From assembly GCF_024582835.1 (NCBI RefSeq), contig NZ_CP102097.1, forward strand, positions 806,001-870,000: a stretch of DNA of 64,000 nucleotides, in the 5' to 3' direction. This document shows, in pieces, positions 36,972 through 45,717 of this stretch. The DNA is from Vibrio japonicus (lineage in GTDB: Bacteria; Pseudomonadota; Gammaproteobacteria; Enterobacterales; Vibrionaceae). The notes under the pieces are model-generated. The model searched no databases and was not told the origin of the DNA. It saw only the letters and a list, made by a program, of their open reading frames with translations. The position numbers and the translations under genes are program-made. How positions within the stretch are numbered: position 1 is the stretch's first letter; every line of letters starts with the position of its first letter.

Positions 36972-38348
36972 ATGAATAGCAAACTCAAGCAACTAGCAGA
37001 CAACGTACGAAACGCCGTTGTTGCCGATCCAGACACTGGACGTTACCAGTGTGACCGTGGCATTTTCACCGATCGTGAACTGTTTGAACTGGAAATGAAG
37101 TACATCTTTGAAGGTAACTGGGTTTATCTTGCTCACGAAAGCCAAATTCCTAATCCAGGTGACTACTACTCAGTCACTGTCGGCAGACAGCCTGTTATCA
37201 TCACTCGAACCAAAGACGGCGATTTAAAAGCCATCCTCAATACGTGTACCCACCGTGGCGCAACTCTGTGCCGTAAGAAACGCGGTAACAAAGCTTCTTT
37301 TACTTGTCCGTTCCACGGATGGACCTTCCGCAACGACGGAAAACTACTCAAGGCGAAAGACCAGAAAAAGGGTGGGTATCCGGATCAATTCAATACTGAC
37401 GGTTCCCATGATTTGAAAGAGATGGCTAAGTTCGGGAACTATCGCGGATTTCTATTCGGTAGTTTAAGCGCCGATGTACTCCCATTAGAAGAGTATTTGG
37501 GTGAAACGACCAAAATCATCGATAACATTGTTGATCAAGCGGAAGATGGGTTGGAAATACTGCGCGGCAGTTCAACTTACACCTACGAAGGTAACTGGAA
37601 GTTAACAGCAGAGAATGGGGCTGATGGCTACCACGTGAGTTCAGTGCACTGGAACTACCTGTCAACTATGGGTCAGCGAAACTATGAAAAAGGCGGCACA
37701 GAGGCGGTAGATGCGAAAAGTTGGTCAGCGGAAGGCGGTTTCTACTCATTTGAAAACGGCCATATGATGCTTTGGACCCGCTTGTTAAACCCTGAGGTGC
37801 GTCCAGTTTTCGGCCAACTAGAGCGATTGGAAAAGACCTTTGGTGAGGCGAGAGCCGACTCTATCGTTCGCACGACCAAAAACCTATGTCTATATCCGAA
37901 TGTTTACTTGATGGATCAGTTCTCCACTCAAATCCGAGTCAGTCGTCCGATTGATGTGAACAAAACTGAAGTCACCATTTATGCCTTCGCGCCAAAGAAC
38001 GAATCAGCAGAATTACGTGCCAAGCGTATCCGTCAGTACGAAGATTTCTTCAATGTATCTGGCATGGGTACTCCTGACGATCTGGAAGAATTCCGCGCTT
38101 GCCAAGATGGATACGAAGCAAGAGGCGCACGATGGAATGACATGAGCCGCGGCGCAACGCACTGGATTGACGGCCCTGATGACCATGCAAACCAATTGGA
38201 TATGAAGCCTCTAATGAGCGGGACTAAACCGGAAGATGAAGGCCTATATGTGAATCACCACCGCCACTGGCAGGACGAAATGCTAAGAGCTATTGAAGCT
38301 GAATCTGACCAAATTATTCCGGTACTGAACAAGGAGACTGACGCATGA
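36972..38348 (+). CDS. benA: Benzoate 1,2-dioxygenase, large (alpha) subunit
   Basis: 458 residues. Catalytic subunit of the Rieske oxygenase that makes the cis-1,2-dihydrodiol of benzoate. Rieske cluster in CTHRG near 91-95 and CPFHGW near 112-117. Mononuclear iron His pair in [12 protein letters not shown] near 221 and 226, with the bridging Asp in ADGYH. The ring-hydroxylating C-terminal domain continues to 450. The gene overlaps benB by 4 nt (ATGA). Confidence 0.96.
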   Translation: MNSKLKQLADNVRNAVVADPDTGRYQCDRGIFTDRELFELEMKYIFEGNWVYLAHESQIPNPGDYYSVTVGRQPVIITRTKDGDLKAILNTCTHRGATLCRKKRGNKASFTCPFHGWTFRNDGKLLKAKDQKKGGYPDQFNTDGSHDLKEMAKFGNYRGFLFGSLSADVLPLEEYLGETTKIIDNIVDQAEDGLEILRGSSTYTYEGNWKLTAENGADGYHVSSVHWNYLSTMGQRNYEKGGTEAVDAKSWSAEGGFYSFENGHMMLWTRLLNPEVRPVFGQLERLEKTFGEARADSIVRTTKNLCLYPNVYLMDQFSTQIRVSRPIDVNKTEVTIYAFAPKNESAELRAKRIRQYEDFFNVSGMGTPDDLEEFRACQDGYEARGARWNDMSRGATHWIDGPDDHANQLDMKPLMSGTKPEDEGLYVNHHRHWQDEMLRAIEAESDQIIPVLNKETDA

Positions 38349-38836
38349 GCTTGAATTACCACGATATACAGCAGTTTATTAACCGTGAAGCCCGCTATCT
38401 CGATGATAAAGAGTGGGATAACTGGCTAGCGTGTTATCACAAAGATGTGACGTACTGGATGCCAGCATGGGATGACGATGAGGAGCTGACGGAAGATCCG
38501 CAGCGTGAGATCTCACTGATTTACTACCCGAACCGAGATGGCTTAGAAGACCGTGTATACCGATTGAAAACGGAACGTTCCGGTGCAAGCTCGTTGCCAG
38601 AACCGCGCACCAAACACTTTATTAGCGGGTTGGAGATCCTATCGCATGAAGGAAGTGAATTGCAGCTGCGTTTCAACTGGTTGACGAAGTCTTATCGCTA
38701 TAAGAAGACACAGGAATTTTACGGTACATCTTTTTACACCTTAGACATCAGCGGCGAAACCCCTTTAATCACGTACAAAAAAATTGTGCTGACTAACGAC
38801 TGCATCAATCAGGCGGTTGATGTTTACCACTTGTAA
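38345..38836 (+). CDS. benB: Benzoate 1,2-dioxygenase, small (beta) subunit
   Basis: 163 residues, NTF2-like fold partner of BenA needed for the hexameric oxygenase. [29 protein letters not shown] near residues 12-40 is the family's signature region and the C-terminus ends in VDVYHL. Start overlaps the benA stop. Confidence 0.94.
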   Translation: MSLNYHDIQQFINREARYLDDKEWDNWLACYHKDVTYWMPAWDDDEELTEDPQREISLIYYPNRDGLEDRVYRLKTERSGASSLPEPRTKHFISGLEILSHEGSELQLRFNWLTKSYRYKKTQEFYGTSFYTLDISGETPLITYKKIVLTNDCINQAVDVYHL

Positions 38837-38856
38837 TGGATTGCGGGAGCATCAAT

Positions 38857-39888
38857 ATGACTTATAACATTGCACTCAATTTCGAAGATGGCGTCACTCG
38901 TGTCATTAACTGTAACGACGGTGAGACGGTTCTCGATGCGGCATACCGCGCACAATTGAACCTGCCTATGGACTGTTCCGACGGAGTTTGCGGTACGTGT
39001 AAGGGCACTTGCCGTCAAGGAAAATACGATTTAGGCGAAGAGTATATCGACGAAGCGCTAACGGATGAAGAAGCTGAAAAAGGGCTTATCCTAACCTGTC
39101 AAATGGTGCCTTCCAGCGATTGTGTCGTCGAAATCCCAGCGGTTTCTTCAATGTGTAGTAAGGCCGCAAACAGCACAGTTACGGGAACTGTCGATGTGGT
39201 CAACCTCATATCGCCGACCGCTATCGAACTAAAAATTACCGCTGATAACGATATCGGCTTCCTACCTGGCCAGTACGTCAACATTCAGGTGCCAGGTAGT
39301 GATGAAACAAGAGCTTACTCTTTCAGCTCACTGCCAGGTAGCCGTCAATTGAGTTTCTTGATCCGAAATGTACCCGGCGGTCTGATGAGCTCTTGGCTGG
39401 TCGGTAAAGCTAAGTCCAACGATACCGTATCGTTAACTGGCCCAATGGGTGTGTTCTACTTACGTCCGGTTGAGCGCCCTGTCTTGATGCTTGCCGGTGG
39501 CACAGGATTGGCTCCGTTCCTTTCGATGCTAGAACACCTGAAGGAAAAAGGGTGCGATCAGCCAGTACATCTGATCTACGGCGTCACCAACGACGACGAT
39601 CTGGTGTGTGTATCAGCCTTGGAAGCCTTTGCCGCTAGTATTCCTAATTTCAGTTTTAAAACGGTTATCGCGAATGAAGAAAGCGATCATCCGCGCAAAG
39701 GATACGTGACCAATCATATGGAAGACGCGCCTTTCAATGACGGTGATGTTGACGTTTATCTTTGTGGCCCACCTCCGATGGTGAATGCGGTATTAGGTCA
39801 TTTCGAATCTCAGGGAATCAAACCGAATTCTTTCCATTACGAAAAATTCACTGCGAGTGTGACTCCTGCTTCTGAGGAGGCCGCATGA
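38857..39888 (+). CDS. benC: Benzoate 1,2-dioxygenase electron-transfer (ferredoxin reductase) component
   Basis: 343 residues from ATG 38857, which has GCGGGAG at a good distance; an earlier ATG at 38836 overlapping the benB stop lacks one. N-terminal plant-type 2Fe-2S ferredoxin (CSDGVCGTCKGTC near 40-52, last Cys in LTCQ near 84), FAD domain (RAYSFSSLP near 152) and NAD domain (GGTGLAPFLSML near 216 and CGPPPMV near 302). Passes electrons from NADH to BenAB. Confidence 0.95.
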   Translation: MTYNIALNFEDGVTRVINCNDGETVLDAAYRAQLNLPMDCSDGVCGTCKGTCRQGKYDLGEEYIDEALTDEEAEKGLILTCQMVPSSDCVVEIPAVSSMCSKAANSTVTGTVDVVNLISPTAIELKITADNDIGFLPGQYVNIQVPGSDETRAYSFSSLPGSRQLSFLIRNVPGGLMSSWLVGKAKSNDTVSLTGPMGVFYLRPVERPVLMLAGGTGLAPFLSMLEHLKEKGCDQPVHLIYGVTNDDDLVCVSALEAFAASIPNFSFKTVIANEESDHPRKGYVTNHMEDAPFNDGDVDVYLCGPPPMVNAVLGHFESQGIKPNSFHYEKFTASVTPASEEAA

Positions 39889-40664
39889 GTGCCCGCTTTA
39901 TCAATAAGGTCATGGTTGTCACTGGCGCCGCGCAAGGGATTGGTAAGCGCGTAGCAGAACTGGCTGCGAGTGAAGGCGCAAAGCTAGTTCTGGTTGATAT
40001 CGCCGACTATGTTCACGGCGTGGCCTCGCAACTGCAAGAGCAAGGCACGGAAGTACTGGCGCTTCAAGCTGACTTGGAAACATGGCAAGGCGCACAATCT
40101 GTCATGGAGAAAGCTTACGCACAATATGGTCGTATCGACATTCTCATCAACAATGTTGGTGGAACCATTTGGGCTCAGCCTTTTGAACACTATCAACCAG
40201 AGCAAATCGAGAAGGAAATACAGCGATCGCTCTTTCCAACTCTGTGGTGCTGCAGAGCAGCCATCCCATACATGTTAGAGCACCAAAGCGGGGCTATCGT
40301 GAATGTGTCATCTGTGGCCACCCGCGGTCTGATGCGAGTGCCTTACGGTGCTGCGAAGGGAGGCATTAATGCGCTAACAGTGAATATGGCATTCGAATAC
40401 GCTGAGCGTGGGATCAGAATCAACGCTACCGCACCAGGGGGAACTGAGGCGCCTACACGCTTGACGCCGCGTAATAGTGCACCTCAGAAGGAACAGGAAA
40501 AAGAGTGGTATCAATCCCTCGTCGAACAGACGAATGCCACTAGCTTTATGCATCGTTATGGAACACTCGATGAGCAGGCTGAACCGATCCTATTTTTGGC
40601 CTCTGATGCCGCTAGTTACATCACTGGCACAGTCCTTCCTGTTGCAGGGGGCGATTTGGGCTAG
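39885..40664 (+). CDS. benD: 1,6-dihydroxycyclohexa-2,4-diene-1-carboxylate dehydrogenase
   Basis: 259-residue short-chain dehydrogenase that oxidises and decarboxylates the benzoate cis-diol to catechol. NAD site TGAAQGIGKRV near 12-22, NNVGG near 89, Ser in VNVSSVATRG near 140 and Tyr/Lys in YGAAKGG near 154-158. It overlaps benC by 4 nt (ATGA), so benABCD is tightly coupled. Confidence 0.94.
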   Translation: MSARFINKVMVVTGAAQGIGKRVAELAASEGAKLVLVDIADYVHGVASQLQEQGTEVLALQADLETWQGAQSVMEKAYAQYGRIDILINNVGGTIWAQPFEHYQPEQIEKEIQRSLFPTLWCCRAAIPYMLEHQSGAIVNVSSVATRGLMRVPYGAAKGGINALTVNMAFEYAERGIRINATAPGGTEAPTRLTPRNSAPQKEQEKEWYQSLVEQTNATSFMHRYGTLDEQAEPILFLASDAASYITGTVLPVAGGDLG

Positions 40665-40729
40665 TGAATAACCGGAACGGGTTTTAATGACCTAAGTTCA
40701 CAAACTAAAGTACATGCAAGGAGAGCAAG

Positions 40730-40786
40730 ATGAACAACCAAAAGCAGCCTATTACCAACCACAATGAGGTGGCTGAGTATGAGTAG
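40730..40786 (+). CDS. Possible 18-codon leader ORF overlapping benK start
   Basis: ATG 40730 has a strong AAGGAGAG 6 nt before it and encodes MNNQKQPITNHNEVAEYE, ending in TAG at 40784-40786. The benK ATG at 40779 lies inside its last codons, in another frame. It may couple benK translation to ribosomes finishing the leader. No homologue is recognised; it may equally be a relic. Confidence 0.4.
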   Translation: MNNQKQPITNHNEVAEYE

Positions 40787-42101
40787 CATCAATATTACCG
40801 AGGTTGTCGATAACGCCAAATTTAACCGCTTTCACTGGAAGGTATTATTTTGGTGTACCTTAATCATCATTTTTGATGGCTACGATCTTGTCATTTATGG
40901 CGTAGTATTGCCTAAACTGATGAGTCAATGGGACCTAGACCCCTATGTTGCCGGTATGCTGGGAAGCGCCGCACTGTTTGGGATGATGTTCGGTGCGATG
41001 GGGTTCGGGATGCTGTCGGACAAACTTGGCCGGAAAAAAACCATACTGATGTGTGTGGTACTGTTTAGTGCAGTCAGCGCCGTGAATGGCTTAGCCAGCA
41101 CTCCATGGCAGTTCGGTATTCTGCGCTTTATCGCTGGCCTAGGTATCGGGGGAGTAATGCCTAATGTCGTCTCACTCATGACCGAATACTCGCCGAAAAA
41201 GAGCCGAAGTACATTGGTTGCATTGATGTTCTCTGGTTATGCCATCGGTGGGATGATGTCTGCAGGACTAGGTATCTGGATCGTACCCCGCTTCGGTTGG
41301 GAGATCATGTTCTTCCTTGCTGCGGTTCCGCTTGTGCTGTTGCCGCTGATGATCAAGCATTTGCCGGAATCACTGACATTCTTGGTTACGCAAAAGCGCG
41401 AGCAAGAAGCGCGTGAGTTACTCGTGAAGGTGGAGCCAAGCTGTGATAACAACAAGGACTCGGAGCTGGTTGTTGCATCTGCCCAAAAGGCTCAAGCTCC
41501 AGTATTAGAGCTATTCCGTGACGGACGTATGTTTAGCACGCTGATGTTTTGGACGGCGTTTTTCTGTTGTCTACTGATGGTTTACGCACTAGGCTCTTGG
41601 CTGCCAAAATTGATGTCCGTGGCGGGTTACGGATTAAGCTCAAGCCTGATGTTCCTAATGATACTCAATGTAGGTGCTATCATCGGTGCGGTCGGTGGTG
41701 GTTGGCTAGCGGATAAGTTCTCCCTACGCTCGGTCCTTGTGTGCTTCTTTATCCTTGGCTCTCTGTCGCTCATTATGCTCGGTTACAAGAACCCAACTTG
41801 GGTACTGTATACTCTCGTAGGTATTGCTGGTGCTGCGACTATTGGTTCCCAGATCCTGCTGTATGCGTATGTGGCTCAATACTACCCAACTCACATCCGA
41901 TCAACTGGTTTGGGCTGGGCATCTGGAGTTGGCCGTAACGGTGCCATTTTTGGTCCGATGGTTGGTGGTGCATTATTGGCCATGGCGCTTCCTCACCAGA
42001 TCAATTTCTTAGTACTGGCTGTACCAGGAGTTATCGCAACCATTTCAATGATATTCGTTGATCGAAACTTTAGCCGTCAGCCGCGCTCAGTAGAAGCGTA
42101 A
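40779..42101 (+). CDS. benK: Benzoate MFS transporter
   Basis: 440 residues from ATG 40779; GAGG 9 nt before it supports this start over ATG 40764. Aromatic-acid:H+ symporter family with 12 helices: VIYGVVLPKLM near 40 and LIIIFDGYDLV (membrane Asp motif of the family) near 30, loop DKLGRKKTI near 85. The N-terminus ITEVVDNAKFNRFHWKVLFW resembles BenK of Acinetobacter and Pseudomonas. Imports benzoate across the inner membrane. Last gene of the cluster, followed by a strong terminator. Confidence 0.93.
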   Translation: MSSINITEVVDNAKFNRFHWKVLFWCTLIIIFDGYDLVIYGVVLPKLMSQWDLDPYVAGMLGSAALFGMMFGAMGFGMLSDKLGRKKTILMCVVLFSAVSAVNGLASTPWQFGILRFIAGLGIGGVMPNVVSLMTEYSPKKSRSTLVALMFSGYAIGGMMSAGLGIWIVPRFGWEIMFFLAAVPLVLLPLMIKHLPESLTFLVTQKREQEARELLVKVEPSCDNNKDSELVVASAQKAQAPVLELFRDGRMFSTLMFWTAFFCCLLMVYALGSWLPKLMSVAGYGLSSSLMFLMILNVGAIIGAVGGGWLADKFSLRSVLVCFFILGSLSLIMLGYKNPTWVLYTLVGIAGAATIGSQILLYAYVAQYYPTHIRSTGLGWASGVGRNGAIFGPMVGGALLAMALPHQINFLVLAVPGVIATISMIFVDRNFSRQPRSVEA

Positions 42102-42133
42102 CCTCCCTTTTGGAGAACAGTGAAAAAACTCTC

Positions 42134-42170
42134 TCCCGGCACCTAATGCGTGCCGGGAATCTTTTCTTTT
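42134..42170 (+). terminator. Terminator of the cat-ben operon
   Basis: CCCGGCAC and GTGCCGGG arms with a 7-nt loop, then a T-rich tail. Lies between benK and convergent arfB. Confidence 0.85.
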
Positions 42171-42237
42171 CCGATTACTGTTACTCCGAATTTAGGTCAA
42201 CACGCTTTTGCAAACTAACGGTATAACCTGAGGCAAA

Positions 42238-42651
42238 TTAATGCTTAATGCGGCCACGTAAAGATTTAGTCTGAGACTTGATGTTTTTACCTTTCAGTCT
42301 ACGCTCTTTGGAAGCGCGGGTCGGTTTGGTCTCTTTACGTGCCTTTTGTACCACCATCGCCGCGCGGATCAGCTCTGCCAATCGGTTTAATGCATCTTCT
42401 TTGTTTTGTTCTTGGGTACGAAACTGCTGCGCCTTAATCGTGATCACACCGTCTTTAGAAATTCTCGAATCCTTCAGCGCTAAAATTCGCTCTTTGTACA
42501 CATCCGGCAGGGTGGAGTGTTTGACATCGAACTGAAGATGGATAGCCGACGAGACTTTATTCACATTTTGCCCGCCGGAGCCTTGCGCTCGGATGGCAGT
42601 CAATTGGATTTCCCACGCTTGCAGGGTAACGGTGTTGGATATTTTGAGCAT
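42238..42651 (-). CDS. arfB: Alternative ribosome-rescue factor B (peptidyl-tRNA hydrolase)
   Basis: 137 residues, YaeJ/ArfB type. Carries the release-factor GGQ motif in AQGSGGQNVNKV near 23-34, which hydrolyses peptidyl-tRNA on stalled ribosomes, and a Lys/Arg-rich C-terminal tail (KERRLKGKNIKSQTKSLRGR) that enters the empty mRNA channel. Length and tail separate it from full release factors, which have a stop-codon-reading domain. Stand-alone gene. Confidence 0.93.
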   Translation of the reverse strand: MLKISNTVTLQAWEIQLTAIRAQGSGGQNVNKVSSAIHLQFDVKHSTLPDVYKERILALKDSRISKDGVITIKAQQFRTQEQNKEDALNRLAELIRAAMVVQKARKETKPTRASKERRLKGKNIKSQTKSLRGRIKH

Positions 42652-42829
42652 AAGGCAGTATGGATGCTTGGTGTTGTTCAGTTCGCGGTCATTCTAACGC
42701 ATCTTAGGGCAGGGCGTAGATCCTTTTATTTTCTGTGAAAATGCGATCGAATCGTCCATCCCCTTCTGGCAACAGACTGATATTAAGCTAGCTTTAAATC
42801 GACTGCGGCAAAACCAGGAGGCACAGCAG

Positions 42830-43204
42830 ATGAATCCAGTAGGCTGGTTTGAAATTTATGTTGATGACATGGAACGGGCGAAAGCATTCTACGAGGCGGT
42901 GTTTGAAGTCACGCTAGAGCAGATTGATGATCCCGCCAACGTCGGCATTGTGATGTGGGGCTTTCCATCGTCGATGGATCGATATGGCGCGACGGGTGCG
43001 TTGGCGAAGATGGAAGGTGTGCGAGCTGGTGGCAATAGCACGATGGTGTACTTCGCCTGTGAAGATTGCGCCACGGAAGAATCACGCGTGGTCGATGCGG
43101 GAGGAAGCGTGGAACATTCTAAGTTCTCAATCGGTAAATATGGCTGTATCTCAATCGTCAGTGATACCGAAGGGAATATGATTGGCTTGCATTCGATGAG
43201 TTGA
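42830..43204 (+). CDS. VOC-superfamily (glyoxalase/bleomycin-resistance fold) protein
   Basis: 124 residues, two beta-alpha-beta-beta-beta modules of the vicinal oxygen chelate fold. The start NPVGWFEIYVDDMERAKAFYEAVFEVTLE is the usual first module, and SIGKYGCISIVSDTEGNMIGLHSM ends the second. The metal-site Glu is often in the final segment, but a full set of His/Glu ligands is not obvious, so an enzyme activity is not claimed. Monocistronic. Confidence 0.85.
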   Translation: MNPVGWFEIYVDDMERAKAFYEAVFEVTLEQIDDPANVGIVMWGFPSSMDRYGATGALAKMEGVRAGGNSTMVYFACEDCATEESRVVDAGGSVEHSKFSIGKYGCISIVSDTEGNMIGLHSMS

Positions 43205-43270
43205 GGTGCAAGCAAACATAAGCGGAACATTGCAGCAAGTCGAAATCGCAATTCTGACTAATACCCTGAT

Positions 43271-43295
43271 TTCCAGCCATATTATATGGCTGGAA
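43271..43295. other. Perfect inverted repeat after VOC gene
   Basis: TTCCAGCCATAT and ATATGGCTGGAA are 12-bp arms around one base. It could be a hairpin terminator for the VOC gene, though no T-run follows, or a binding site. Confidence 0.5.
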
Positions 43296-43443
43296 GCATC
43301 CCTAAGACTCTTGCTTTGCGAGTTTCTTGCCCAATCGCTTGAATAGTTCCATTCAGATTCCTTAAACGTCTGCTTAGGCTCTTTTCCTAATCCATGTTTT
43401 AGGGTGTCATCCATCGTTATTCGTAATTTTCTCTCAGATAAAT

Positions 43444-43854
43444 CTATCGCATACGTACTACATTGGTCTCTTGTTGCTTTTTCATTTTCTCGAAGGTCAA
43501 GATGAATGGCTCAGATCGTTGTACATTCTGAGGCAACGTCTGGATTGCGCGATAAGCCTCATTTTTTGTTCTAAAGTCCCCAACGGTTACAGCATACCAA
43601 CGTGCTCCACGACTGGACTTCCAGTTTACCCATACCGGATAGTCGGGCTTAATATGACTAATATATTCTTGAATATCAGCTTGTTGCCTCAGCGCCAAAA
43701 CTTGCATGGTAAAGTGGTTAGAGTTCATATTCCCGTAAGCATCCTGAGAAGTCATGACACCGACGCATTGTGCTTCTGGAATTGAGTTGGGCATGGTACT
43801 GCATCCCAATAACATTAAACTGAGTAACAGAGGGGTGGCTCTTAATAGTTTCAT
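43444..43854 (-). CDS. Small lipoprotein with SPOR-like domain
   Basis: 136 residues. Lipobox LLGC with Cys at 18 after a hydrophobic signal. The mature region has two halves: HFTMQVLALRQQADIQEYIS and RWYAVTVGDFRTKNEAYRAIQTLP, the paired beta-alpha pattern and VGDFxxxxEA wording of SPOR peptidoglycan-binding domains. It is therefore likely to be an outer-membrane lipoprotein that touches the cell wall, perhaps at division sites. A basic tail ends in VVRMR. Stand-alone. Confidence 0.75.
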   Translation of the reverse strand: MKLLRATPLLLSLMLLGCSTMPNSIPEAQCVGVMTSQDAYGNMNSNHFTMQVLALRQQADIQEYISHIKPDYPVWVNWKSSRGARWYAVTVGDFRTKNEAYRAIQTLPQNVQRSEPFILTFEKMKKQQETNVVRMR

Positions 43855-44032
43855 ATTTTTCCCTAACTAATAATGACGGCTTACAACTACCTATTACTTA
43901 TAAGGCGACAGAAATCATGTAAGGTTTACCTGAATTTTCAGTTTATGACTGGTATGACATAGGATTTGATGTATGTAACTCGAATAGAAGGCGGAAGTTG
44001 TAGGGGTATGTTTGTAGTGACTTAGTGAATTT

Positions 44033-44190
44033 AGCCTCCAACATCGCGTTGGAGGCTCAGAACTTACACTAAGGTAGCAGCGGTTTGCTCGCCCATCTCA
44101 ATCAGATTATCAAGAATACGTTCGCCGTCAGCGCGCAGGCCATTGTGCTCGAACTCGTTGGTGATCCACGCTTTCGAATTTGGGATTAGC
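44033..44190. repeat. Direct repeat copy A: duplicated 3' end plus terminator of the alpha/beta hydrolase gene
   Basis: 158 bp that matches 46902-47059 with 7 mismatches (about 96% identity), in the same orientation, 2869 bp apart. It contains the terminator hairpin AGCCTCCAA/TTGGAGGCT and the last 42 codons of the hydrolase. It stops one base before the stop codon of the ATP-grasp gene. Confidence 0.93.
44064..44190 (-). pseudogene. Fragment of alpha/beta hydrolase gene (last 42 codons)
   Basis: In-frame remnant coding for the C-terminal end of the hydrolase at 46933-48231, with intact stop at 44064-44066. Five of the 7 differences from the full gene fall in the coding part, and four of these are synonymous (the fifth changes Lys to Asn). 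No start codon or upstream part remains, so it is not a functional gene. It lies directly downstream of the ATP-grasp ligase gene and may supply that gene's terminator. Confidence 0.9.
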
Positions 44191-44191
44191 A

Positions 44192-45643
44192 TCAGAAACC
44201 ACGCATTTGAATTCGTCGTAAAAATTCCGTGACAATCCGGTCATAAAGTAAATCACCCAAAAAGGCATCTTCAACATGATGGTCAATGCTTGGGTTGTCA
44301 TTGACTTCAATGACATAAGCTTTATCACCAATCTCTTTTACGTCAACGCCATAGATCCCATTGCTAATTAAATTCGCGGCTTTAGTCGCGGCATCAAGTA
44401 CATGTTTAGGGACATGTTTTATATCGAGCGTTTCAAAGCCACCAGAAGTAACCCTACCAGAATTATGGTGTTGATAAATTTGCCAATGGCCACGACTCAT
44501 TAAGTACTTGCACGCATAAATAGGTTGGCGATTAAGGATGCCTATTCGCCAATCGAAATCCGTTGGTAGATATTCTTGTGCCAGAATCAAAGCACTTTTC
44601 TCAAAAACCTTATCACACTGCTGCGTCAGCTCTTCGAGATTTTTGACTTTCACTACGCCAATGGAGAATGCACCATCCGGCACTTTTAGCACCATAGGGA
44701 AACCGATTTTGTTTACAACCTCTTCCAACTGCTCATTGGCACCCGCACGCAGAACCATACTATTTGGTACCGGCACTTTGTGTAAGGTCAGCAATTCCGT
44801 TAAAAACACTTTGTTCGTGCATTTCATGATCGACTCAGGGTCATCCATGACCACCAGCCCTAAGTTTTCCGCGGCTTTGGCAAACTTATACGTAAAGTTG
44901 GAGATATTGGTGGTAGCACGAATAAAGAGTCCATCAAACTCCCCAAGCCTACCCAAATCATCCGGCCCAATGATTTCCATATTAATCCCAATTCGATTAG
45001 CGGCACGTTGGAAACGTCGAATCGCTTTAGGATCGGAAGGCGGCATCTTTTCTTCTGGATCAATCAGTATGGCAATGTCATAACGATAGTTTTTGCTTTT
45101 CTTTTTCTTGCGCCAGACTTTGTTTGAAAACGACTCTAACGAGGAAGCAAAAAAATCCTGCTCACTATCGTTTAAAGATTGAAATGCACACGCTTCTAAG
45201 CGAGCCAATTGCCATTTATTGTTGACGCGGATAAAGCTTGCATCGAGCACTGGAACCATAAAGTGTTCAAATACTTGATGAGCGATTTTTTCCAACCCAG
45301 TGACTTCGGTTCGACCAAAGTAAATTTTGGCATCAATCTGATCTTGATCGCGAAAGTGCTTCTCAAAGTAAGTTTGCTTTAGGTTAAGCATAAATTGTTG
45401 AGTGAGGTCATTCATCGTCATCACTCTTGGGATGACTCGATGCCCTCGTGCCTCAGCCATTAAGGAGCAATAGTAACCATTACTCATATAATCATAAGAG
45501 CGACAAAGGTTGATTACTTGAATACTTTTGTTCTCGGTAAACGCGCCACTGGTAAGGTAATCATTTACAGACACAACATTTTCGGAAGGGAAGTACTGTT
45601 TCCAGTCACCTAGTTCATCAGTAACAATAAGGATGTTCGCCAT
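44192..45643 (-). CDS. RimK-type ATP-grasp ligase with N-terminal RLAN domain
   Basis: 483 residues from ATG 45643 (AGGAATT before it); an in-frame extension to 45694 lacks a site. The first about 150 residues (ILIVTDELGDWKQYFPSENVVSVNDYL onward) fit the RLAN domain found before RimK-type ligases. The ATP-grasp core follows: KVPDGAFSIGVVKV near 330 and VDVKEIGDKAYVIEVNDNPSIDHHVEDAF near 430-460, with the Mg-binding Glu/Asn in EVNDNPS. Such ligases join an amino acid to a carboxylate by way of an acyl phosphate. Divergent from a GNAT-C39 fusion; the pair is seen together in other proteobacteria and a peptide-modifying role has been suggested, but no substrate is known. Confidence 0.85.
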   Translation of the reverse strand: MANILIVTDELGDWKQYFPSENVVSVNDYLTSGAFTENKSIQVINLCRSYDYMSNGYYCSLMAEARGHRVIPRVMTMNDLTQQFMLNLKQTYFEKHFRDQDQIDAKIYFGRTEVTGLEKIAHQVFEHFMVPVLDASFIRVNNKWQLARLEACAFQSLNDSEQDFFASSLESFSNKVWRKKKKSKNYRYDIAILIDPEEKMPPSDPKAIRRFQRAANRIGINMEIIGPDDLGRLGEFDGLFIRATTNISNFTYKFAKAAENLGLVVMDDPESIMKCTNKVFLTELLTLHKVPVPNSMVLRAGANEQLEEVVNKIGFPMVLKVPDGAFSIGVVKVKNLEELTQQCDKVFEKSALILAQEYLPTDFDWRIGILNRQPIYACKYLMSRGHWQIYQHHNSGRVTSGGFETLDIKHVPKHVLDAATKAANLISNGIYGVDVKEIGDKAYVIEVNDNPSIDHHVEDAFLGDLLYDRIVTEFLRRIQMRGF

Positions 45644-45717
45644 CAGTTCAATTCCTGTTGAGAGATTTCTGTTTTTACTTTTAAATGACAGCATTAAAGC
45701 GAATAACCGAGGCTGAA

